Source of the DNA: RGIG3872 sp045660245
GTDB taxonomy: Bacteria; Bacillota; Clostridia; Christensenellales; UBA1242
Direction: 5' to 3'
Assembly: GCA_045660245.1 (NCBI GenBank)
Contig: JAZRDJ010000055.1
Location: forward strand, 1 to 12,900
Length of the DNA stretch: 12,900 nt
The notes below the pieces were generated by a model that worked only from the letters and a program-made list of their open reading frames with translations, did no database searches and was not told the DNA's origin. The position numbers and the translations under genes were made by a program. Positions 6,684 through 12,900 of this stretch are shown one piece after another. Each line of letters begins with the position of its first letter. The stretch's first letter is position 1.

Positions 6684-9600
6684 TTATGACGCACTTCCAT
6701 TCACTGTGATGTTGTTGCCAGTGTTGTTCTCAAATGCGCATCCCTTGACAATGAGTGCACCAGAAGATGTTCCCACTGTTGTTGAGATTACGCCACCTTT
6801 GATATTTTCAAATGTAGTATCATAGATCTTGATCTCTGATCCCTCTGCACCAACGATCAATGCTGCAGAAAGTGTGCTTGTCATGTTTGTACCATCGAAT
6901 GTAATGCTTTGAGTATTGTTCTCTGCAGACACGTCAGTTGATGAACCGATATTGAGTTTACCAGTAGCATTAACTTGAATGAGTGTTGTTGCGAGAGATC
7001 CAATGTTAACTGTCACACCACTGTCGATGTTGAGTGTTCCAGAAACTGTGAACTTCGCACCAGCATTTGCTGTGAATGTTACACCACTCGCAATCGTGAG
7101 TGTACCTGCGACATTGAAGTTTGCTGAACCAGCAAATGATCCTTGAACAATTGCAACAGAGTATGATGATCCTATATCAAACACTTGGCTCATTGTGAGA
7201 CCTGAAGTCAAGATCTTGATCTCAAAGTATGTTGCACTCTTCCAAGTAGTGCCTGCTGATCTTCCTTCAATTGCAGTCATTGCAGCATCGATTGACTCGA
7301 ATGCATTTTGCCATGTTGTATCAACAATTGCTTTTGAACTGTCAAGATAAGCATCAACCCAAACCGTAGGTGTTTCCCAAATTACTTTGAGTTCAACACA
7401 AGTACTTCCGGTTGTTACGTTTTGTACTGTTGTTGTATAATCTTCCGTTCCATCATATGTTGGCTTGTCAAGACCTTTTGCAGTATGACCAGTCCAGTAT
7501 GGTGTTCCCCAGATGTCTTCAATTTGATACTTCACGCCATAGATGAGACCATCGATTGTTTTGTTTGAAGCATTGGCAACAATGTTGTTATCAGCATCAA
7601 GATATCCACCACCATTGTAGTTCACTGTTACGCAGTAAGTATTCGCTTCAAATCTTGCTTGTACATCACCTGTATTTACACAAGAATATGCAAGAGTGGT
7701 AGATGTAGATACAAGAGATCCGCTTCTGTACCAACCAATGAATGTATATCCGGTGTTTGCTGTTGCTGTGAGAGTGAGTTCTCCATGAGCAACCGCTGTC
7801 ACAAGATATCCTGTTCCATTTTCAGTGAATGTCTTGTAGCCTGTTGCGGTTACATTTCCGCCATTTGCACTTGCATACCAACTATTCTTTGTTGCAGATC
7901 CACCAAGAACAAGTTGCAATCCGTTTGTGGCTGTTGAGCCAAATGAATCAGCGTTTCCATACTTCACTTGACGAGAAATATTGAATGAGAATTCATTTGC
8001 TACTGCAGTTGCAGAAAGAGTTACACTTGTCACTGAAATATCACTAGCAAGAGAGATCGTTGTGCTTGCTGTAGTTCTTGATGTGAATGTTACCTTGCTT
8101 ATTGTATTCCATGATGAGAATGAGTAGCATCCGCATGTTGAACATGTTGTGCAAAGTTTTGTTATTGTTGCAGAAACTGTATTCTTTGATTCGCCTGCAA
8201 CCATGATTGATCTAGTCTTTGAGTAAACAATCTTTGCACAAGATGCATTGATTGTTGTTTCAGGAGCATTGATTGCAACTGAGTACAATCTGCCTGATTC
8301 TGAAGAGTATGCACTTGCATCAACATTTGGAGATACAGTGCTTGTGTTTGTAGAAACATATCCAATACCAGAAACTTTGAATGTGTAGTATCCAGCAGTT
8401 GCATGGATAATGCTTTCAAATTCATAGTAATTGTTTGTTCCAGCATCATATGTTCCAACCAGTGTTCCATTGCGGAAGAGTTGTACTGAATACTTGATTG
8501 TTACACCAGATATTGCAGTGAGGCTTCCCCATGTTGCTTTAATTGATTCATAGACACCATCTGAATTACCATCAGTCTTTGACCAAGAAAGTGTTCCAGG
8601 AACTGGAATAGATTTCTTGACAATATGCCAATTGACTGTCTTTGTTCCAGTATAGTTACCCTTGAGACTGATTGTTGCAGTGTATGTACCAACATTTGTC
8701 TTTTCATCACAAATTACATCATAGTCAGTACCAGCCACAAGAAGAACACCATTTGTTCCTGCTCTGACAGAGATCATGTCAGCAGTCACCTTGTGAGGTT
8801 GTCCATCGTAGATAAATGTTACTTCATCTCCAACAGGCACTGGAGTTGGACTTGCTTTGCTGATAACAACTGTCACAGTAATTGTCTTGCTTGCACCAGT
8901 TGAAGCAGTTGCTTTAACTTGGAATGAGTATGTTCCAGCAGCAAGCAATCTGTCTGCACCAACACTCAAATTGTTCAAAGTGAAGAGTGAACTATTGAGT
9001 CCAGAAAGTTTCTCATATGTATATGTTTCACTAGCATTTCCGTTGCTTGGAGCCGTGAGAGTCCATGCATGATTATTTGATCCAGATGCTGTGCAATTTG
9101 ATGTGTGTCCACCATATACACAAGTGAGTGTCTGATTGTCCCAATCAATGCCTACAGTTGTTGTTTTTGCAACAAGTGTGATTGTCTTGATTGCTGTGAA
9201 GTTATATGACGCAGAAGATGACTTCTTTGTTGTTCCTTCATACCAACCATCAAATGCATATCCAGCCAATAACGTTGCAGAAACGGTTACACTTTCTCCA
9301 TCAATTGCAACACTGAGAGTTGTTGATACTGTATCAATTCCAGTACCCTTTTGAACAGTAATTGCATAAGCATTGAGCATAGTTGATGTCGCTTCAGCAC
9401 TATCAAGTACATTGTTTGTGTTTCCACTCATTGCTTGTACTGTGAAGTAGTATGTTCCAGCACCATTCTTTCTAATTTCAGACGCAAAGTTGAAAGTATT
9501 TGTTGATGCACTCACATCACTCTTTGTGAATACAGGATTTGCTGTTCCACTCTTATAGAGTTTAACAATATACTTAGAAACCGAAACGCCACCGATAGCA

Positions 9601-12600
9601 TCAAGTTTTGTCCATATTCCTGTGCCGAGTGTTGTTGACCATTGTGGATTCAATGCAACATTTCCATAAGCAGTATTAGCAAATTGATTCTTCTCAATGG
9701 TTATAGTTAATGTTGCTGTTGCTGTCTTGTTAGTTACACTATCGGTTGCTGTTACAGTATAAGTGAATGTACCAACAGCAGTTGGTGTTCCAACAACACT
9801 ATTTCCACTAACATTCATTCCATTACCAAGTGTTCCACTATATGAATATGTTTCAGATCCACCAGTTGCTGGGCCAAATGTTTGACCACTCATTGCAACA
9901 GCAAATCTTCCACTAAGTGACTTGCCATCGAGATTAATATTGTCTGCCTTCCATGTGGCCACAAGAGCCACTGCGTCAGAACCTTTGATTGTTACTGTTG
10001 TTGTTGCACTTGTTGTGCTTGCAATTGTTGAAGTACCACCTACTGACCATGTCATTGTTGGATATGCTTTTGTGTTAGATACGGTTGTTGCAATATCGAG
10101 TGTTTCTCCAACGATTGCCACTGTTACAGCCACGCCAGATTTCTTAACTGTTGCTGTTGCTGTAACTGTTGCTCCAGGTGCTTTTTGATCAAATGTTGCA
10201 GTTGCTGACACACTCACAGCAACAAGATCTGGTGTATTTGATGTCACAACCTCAGAACTTTCTACGTTGTTATTATTACTATTAGCCTTAACCGTGAAGT
10301 AATATGTTCCAGCACCAAGTTCTCTTATCTTCGCAACAAATGAATTTGTTTTTGCTGTTTGAGTGACTGCATATGTTTGTCCGCCCTTCTTGATAAGAGT
10401 TACTGTATAGTTCACTGGAGAAACGCCACCAATAGATGAGCTATCCCATGTTGCTGTTCCAAGAGTTGCTGTTGACCAAATTGCTGAAGATACAACGAAC
10501 TTGGCTTTCTTGATCTCCCAAGACACATTATCAACACTTGCACCTTTATAGTTTCCAGCAATTATTGATACTTTGATTGTATATGTTCCTGCATTTGTTG
10601 CAGATGTAGCACCATTTGTCGCAGTACCTGCTGAAACACTATATTGTGATGGATCAATTGTTGTTCCTTTTGCTGTCACCACAATTGATGGTGATTGTGA
10701 ATTTCCATTGAATGTATGAGTTGAAGTTACTGTTACAATAATTTCAGCTTCCCCATCAGGTTCAATTGTGAGTGTTCCCGTCTTGATTGTTACATTGTAG
10801 TTGTCTTGAGTTGCCACAACCGGTGTGATTGTATATTCACCAACAGGTCTATGAACAGTACCATCAACAGTAAATGTTACAACAATTGAATCTGAATTCT
10901 TGAGTCCAGTGAATGTTGCCCCAGCATTTGTATTTTGAGCATCAGTACCATATGTAACGGTCTTGTTGTTTGCAGTCACAGTAAGTGCTGCTTTTTGAAC
11001 TATGATTTTCACTTCTCCTGTTGTTGTTTCGTTTGTAACATTATCTTTAACAGTAATTTCTACGATATAACCAGAAACATTTGCACCAGTAGTTGCCTTT
11101 GTACCAATCTTTCTATTAGCAGAATCGATTGTGAAGTTTGTATTGGTAATTGTATATGTATAATCACCAGAACCATTTGTTGCGGCATTGAATGACCATG
11201 ATTCAGTCGTGCCATACTCTGCCTCATAATGTGTACCAACTTGTGGGTTGAATACAATATCATTTGTTGTCGCATTAGCTGTCATTGTTACATTGCTTGC
11301 AGGCATGTCAAATGTTGCTGTTGTCTTATCTCCTGTCCAGCCAGAGAATGTATATCCTTGGCTTGTAGTGGCAGATACTGTAACTTTTGCGCCATAGAGA
11401 TATGTACCCGCACCTGTCACTTCGTCAATTCCAGTACCCTTGTTGAGGGTTACCATGAATGAATTTCTTGTGTAGTAAACATTCACTACTGTCTTGTTGT
11501 TTGTGTCGCCATTGATTGTCTTGCTGTCAGCCTTTTCAAATGCGTAACCCGCATGAGAGAGTGCTGTGTATGTAGCAGTTGTATCAGTTTGGCCTTTCAA
11601 TGTTTCAGTCTTGAGATTTGTTGAATATGCTGTTCCAGTGAGGTCTTTGAGCCAATGTTTCACAGTATATTCTGTTTCGAGATTTGCTCTCCATGTTGCA
11701 GTGATTGAGAGTGAAGAGATGTTTGTTGAAGTAATTGTGTACTTCAATGTTCTCTCTTGACCATTACTTGTCACAGTTCCTCCCACTGAGAATCCATCGA
11801 AGTAATATCCATCAGGACCAGTAGTTGTCACTGTCACTTCTTCGCCACGGATAAAGTTTCCAACGGCTTGATCAACTCTCACTGTTTCACTTTCAGCAAT
11901 TGAAACAACTTTGAATCTTACTGAAACAACATTGAGTTTGTCGGCAGTAGCAACATCTGTACTGTTTTGTACATTTGTTGTGTCACCGATCGTTCTCACT
12001 GTGAAGTAATAGTATCCAGCAGTGTCATCAATGATATCAGCAAAGTTATATGTTGTTCCAGATACTGTCACGGCACTTCCCTTTGTTGAGTATTCTCCGT
12101 TGATTGTTGATGAGTAGTAAAGTTGTACACTGTATTTTGCTGTCACATCGCCAATCTCATCAATGCTTGGAGCAACCCAAGTTGCTTGGCCAGGAGTTTT
12201 AGTTGACCATGCTGCACTTGATGGTGAATCAAATCGGTTTGCATCAACAATGATTGTGATTTCAATCTTGCTATTGTTCAATGTTGAACCACCAGTTTCT
12301 GCGTCTGTCACATTGAATGAGAACTTGTATGTTCCTGGCACAGTTGGAGTTCCAGAAATTGTGTTGCCATTCATTGCAAGACCATTGTACTTGCCATCAG
12401 ATACAGTGACTACATTTCCATTGAGTGTTACAACAAGGTTTGTATACTCAAATTCTCCAGATCCATTTGTCGCTTCAACAAATGACTCGTTATAGATCTC
12501 ATAGTATGTTCCATTAGCGAGTGTTTGATTTGCGATATTGAGTACATTTGCTGCTGCAGTTGCAAGAACTGTTACGTTTGCACCATTCACAGTGAATGTG

Positions 12601-12900
12601 TTTGTATTTCTATCGCCAGTCCATGTGATTTGACTTTCGTCATATCCATTGTCTGTGTTTGCTGTTGCACCAACAACAACTTGCATTGTGTCGAGAACCA
12701 CAGCTTCTTTGATTGTATTTGCTGGAGCAAGTCCGGCAATTGTTTCAATCCATACAGATGAAATGCTGTCTCCAGTTCTTTCAACTGTTACGTTGTAGTA
12801 ATTGATTGTGTTAGAAACTGCAGTTGTATTATTGTTAATTACTTTTACAGTTTTTCCAGTATTCTTGAGTTCAGTTGTTCCAACATAAGCAGATGCCCAA
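6684..12900 (-). CDS. Giant modular adhesin-like surface protein, 5' partial
   Basis: The reading frame is open from the right edge (first full codon ends at 12899) to TAA 6686-6684: at least 2071 residues. The true start and signal peptide lie outside; GTG 12701 is internal. The composition (Thr/Ser/Asn/Gly/Val-rich, beta-strand patterns, few charged residues) fits a secreted protein. Visible modules, N to C: partial InlB/Flg_new-like; putative-Ig (He_PIG-like, SGTPTVPGTY); Fn3-like; a divergent F module; MucBP-like (YTVKHWLKDLTG, 11463-11681); InlB-like with FSGWTG (11268-11462); Ig-like; MBG-like (LTVTANNKTVTYG, 10758-10991); then further Ig, Fn3 and F modules; an InlB B-repeat (VNYNGGGY, 7362-7637); and a terminal beta-helix-like domain. 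No LPXTG, sortase signal or transmembrane tail follows. Its probable role is attachment or surface display. Domain names are pattern recognition, not search results. Confidence 0.85.
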   Translation of the reverse strand, partial: WASAYVGTTELKNTGKTVKVINNNTTAVSNTINYYNVTVERTGDSISSVWIETIAGLAPANTIKEAVVLDTMQVVVGATANTDNGYDESQITWTGDRNTNTFTVNGANVTVLATAAANVLNIANQTLANGTYYEIYNESFVEATNGSGEFEYTNLVVTLNGNVVTVSDGKYNGLAMNGNTISGTPTVPGTYKFSFNVTDAETGGSTLNNSKIEITIIVDANRFDSPSSAAWSTKTPGQATWVAPSIDEIGDVTAKYSVQLYYSSTINGEYSTKGSAVTVSGTTYNFADIIDDTAGYYYFTVRTIGDTTNVQNSTDVATADKLNVVSVRFKVVSIAESETVRVDQAVGNFIRGEEVTVTTTGPDGYYFDGFSVGGTVTSNGQERTLKYTITSTNISSLSITATWRANLETEYTVKHWLKDLTGTAYSTNLKTETLKGQTDTTATYTALSHAGYAFEKADSKTINGDTNNKTVVNVYYTRNSFMVTLNKGTGIDEVTGAGTYLYGAKVTVSATTSQGYTFSGWTGDKTTATFDMPASNVTMTANATTNDIVFNPQVGTHYEAEYGTTESWSFNAATNGSGDYTYTITNTNFTIDSANRKIGTKATTGANVSGYIVEITVKDNVTNETTTGEVKIIVQKAALTVTANNKTVTYGTDAQNTNAGATFTGLKNSDSIVVTFTVDGTVHRPVGEYTITPVVATQDNYNVTIKTGTLTIEPDGEAEIIVTVTSTHTFNGNSQSPSIVVTAKGTTIDPSQYSVSAGTATNGATSATNAGTYTIKVSIIAGNYKGASVDNVSWEIKKAKFVVSSAIWSTATLGTATWDSSSIGGVSPVNYTVTLIKKGGQTYAVTQTAKTNSFVAKIRELGAGTYYFTVKANSNNNNVESSEVVTSNTPDLVAVSVSATATFDQKAPGATVTATATVKKSGVAVTVAIVGETLDIATTVSNTKAYPTMTWSVGGTSTIASTTSATTTVTIKGSDAVALVATWKADNINLDGKSLSGRFAVAMSGQTFGPATGGSETYSYSGTLGNGMNVSGNSVVGTPTAVGTFTYTVTATDSVTNKTATATLTITIEKNQFANTAYGNVALNPQWSTTLGTGIWTKLDAIGGVSVSKYIVKLYKSGTANPVFTKSDVSASTNTFNFASEIRKNGAGTYYFTVQAMSGNTNNVLDSAEATSTMLNAYAITVQKGTGIDTVSTTLSVAIDGESVTVSATLLAGYAFDGWYEGTTKKSSSASYNFTAIKTITLVAKTTTVGIDWDNQTLTCVYGGHTSNCTASGSNNHAWTLTAPSNGNASETYTYEKLSGLNSSLFTLNNLSVGADRLLAAGTYSFQVKATASTGASKTITVTVVISKASPTPVPVGDEVTFIYDGQPHKVTADMISVRAGTNGVLLVAGTDYDVICDEKTNVGTYTATISLKGNYTGTKTVNWHIVKKSIPVPGTLSWSKTDGNSDGVYESIKATWGSLTAISGVTIKYSVQLFRNGTLVGTYDAGTNNYYEFESIIHATAGYYTFKVSGIGYVSTNTSTVSPNVDASAYSSESGRLYSVAINAPETTINASCAKIVYSKTRSIMVAGESKNTVSATITKLCTTCSTCGCYSFSSWNTISKVTFTSRTTASTTISLASDISVTSVTLSATAVANEFSFNISRQVKYGNADSFGSTATNGLQLVLGGSATKNSWYASANGGNVTATGYKTFTENGTGYLVTAVAHGELTLTATANTGYTFIGWYRSGSLVSTSTTLAYSCVNTGDVQARFEANTYCVTVNYNGGGYLDADNNIVANASNKTIDGLIYGVKYQIEDIWGTPYWTGHTAKGLDKPTYDGTEDYTTTVQNVTTGSTCVELKVIWETPTVWVDAYLDSSKAIVDTTWQNAFESIDAAMTAIEGRSAGTTWKSATYFEIKILTSGLTMSQVFDIGSSYSVAIVQGSFAGSANFNVAGTLTIASGVTFTANAGAKFTVSGTLNIDSGVTVNIGSLATTLIQVNATGKLNIGSSTDVSAENNTQSITFDGTNMTSTLSAALIVGAEGSEIKIYDTTFENIKGGVISTTVGTSSGALIVKGCAFENNTGNNITVNGSAS
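6687..7361 (-). other. C-terminal beta-helix-like domain of the adhesin
   Basis: About 225 residues beginning VWVDAYLDSSKAIVD. After a linker, the pattern is rungs of a right-handed parallel beta-helix: repeated short strands with turn residues, as in NVAGTLTIASGVTF, FTVSGTLNIDSGVTV, NATGKLNIGSSTDV, then EIKIYDTTFENIKGGV and ALIVKGCAFENNTGNN. Such domains bind or cleave polysaccharide in pectate-lyase-like families, or serve as passenger stalks. I see no catalytic signature. It stops within a rung, 5 residues after ITVNG, without a visible cap or anchor. Confidence 0.6.
7998..9155 (-). repeat. Adhesin supermodule 4: Ig-like, Ig-like, Fn3-like, F (Cys-rich)
   Basis: P module 8847-9155 (APSNGNASETYTYEKLSG ... 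AAGTYSFQVKA). Inserted Ig-like 8613-8846 (TFIYDGQPHKV ... NVGTYTATISLKGNY ... WHIVKK). R module 8289-8612 (ATWGSLTAISGV ... KYSVQLFRNG ... TAGYYTFKV). F-like module 7998-8288, carrying a cluster of four cysteines. A further F-like module (7638-7997, with TGYTFIGWYRSG) and an InlB B-repeat follow. Confidence 0.65.
9156..9938 (-). repeat. Adhesin supermodule 3: Ig-like, Fn3-like, F
   Basis: P module 9687-9938 (ATGGSETYSYSG ... GTPTAVGTFTYTVTATD). R module 9369-9686 (WSTTLGTGIW ... AIGGVSVSKYIVKLYK ... GAGTYYFTVQA). F module 9156-9368 (VQKGTGIDTV ... GYAFDGWYEG). Same compact plan as supermodule 1. Confidence 0.7.
9939..11267 (-). repeat. Adhesin supermodule 2: Ig-like, MBG-like, Ig-like, Fn3-like, F
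   Basis: P module 10992-11267 (ATNGSGDYTYTITN). Inserted MBG-like 10758-10991 and Ig-like 10497-10757 (THTFNGNSQSP ... NAGTYTIKV ... WEIKKAK). R module 10218-10496 (AIWSTATLGTATW ... SIGGVSPVNYTVTL ... GAGTYYFTVKA). F-like module 9939-10217. It keeps the P-R-F order of the other units but has two extra domains between P and R. Confidence 0.65.
11682..12518 (-). repeat. Adhesin supermodule 1: Ig-like, Fn3-like, F
   Basis: P module 12246-12518 (ATNGSGEFEY ... SGTPTVPGTY ... VTD). Fn3-like R module 11916-12233 (AAWST ... GQATW ... KYSVQLYY ... AGYYYFTVR). F module 11682-11915 (GYYFDGF ... ITATWRAN). It is preceded by a cut-off F module (about 12540-12840, with TWTGDRNTNTF aligning to GWTGDKTTATF in the F module at 11268-11462), so the array continues past the window. 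Confidence 0.7.

Noticed and set aside
6238..6689. Two plus-strand open frames (84 and 66 codons) with a GTGA overlap opposite the broken minus-strand frame.
   Set aside because: The first starts with TTG beside the terminator hairpin without a ribosome binding site, the second starts with GTG and runs into the antisense end of the giant gene. No family resemblance and no promoter.
12699..12701. GTG as the start of the giant surface protein.
   Set aside because: The same frame stays open through 12702-12899 and encodes module-like sequence (NYYNVTVERTGD, WIETIAGLAPANTIKEAV), so the gene begins outside the window.

Overview
The window comes from an AT-rich bacterium, most likely a low-GC Firmicutes/Bacillota-type organism, probably uncultured and host-associated. 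The support is a Firmicutes-like LeuRS (GLHAGHPEGY form of the HIGH motif), AAGGAG/AAGGGGG ribosome binding sites, sigma70-type TTGACA/TTTACA promoters, and a giant surface protein built from Ig-, Fn3-, InlB- and MBG-like modules. Tryptophan is read from TGG and UGA serves as a stop (end of the aspartokinase gene), so the standard bacterial code applies. The lineage is inferred from impressions of families, not from a search.

Left part (1-3700), metabolic and RNA-modification genes. A class-3-like aldehyde dehydrogenase runs leftward (22-1389) from a good promoter. A small coiled-coil protein of unknown function (1610-1966) runs rightward from an extended -10 promoter in the same divergent intergenic region. 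It converges on an aspartokinase (1956-3110, minus) and overlaps it by 11 bp; the coiled-coil gene's intrinsic terminator lies inside the aspartokinase coding sequence. The aspartokinase is divergent from trmL (3201-3698, plus), a SPOUT tRNA 2'-O-methyltransferase.

Middle part (3700-6690). trmL and leuS (3753-6152, minus) share a bidirectional terminator at about 3705-3740. leuS has its own short leader and promoter. Upstream of it, 6153-6683 holds no secure gene. It contains a long terminator hairpin (6245-6288), a chain of four stem-loops (6410-6580), and a minus-strand frame interrupted only by TGA codons (6653-6312). This is the least explained stretch of the window.

Right part (6684-12900). 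One reading frame on the minus strand fills the rest of the window and stays open past the right edge: at least 2071 residues of a modular extracellular adhesin-like protein. Its modules form a higher-order repeat (Ig-like P, Fn3-like R, InlB/Flg_new-like F, repeated four times). It ends in a parallel beta-helix-like domain with no cell-wall anchor. The N-terminus, signal peptide and promoter lie outside the window. Nothing ties the housekeeping genes functionally to the surface protein. I see no CRISPR array, tRNA, rRNA, transposase or attachment site.
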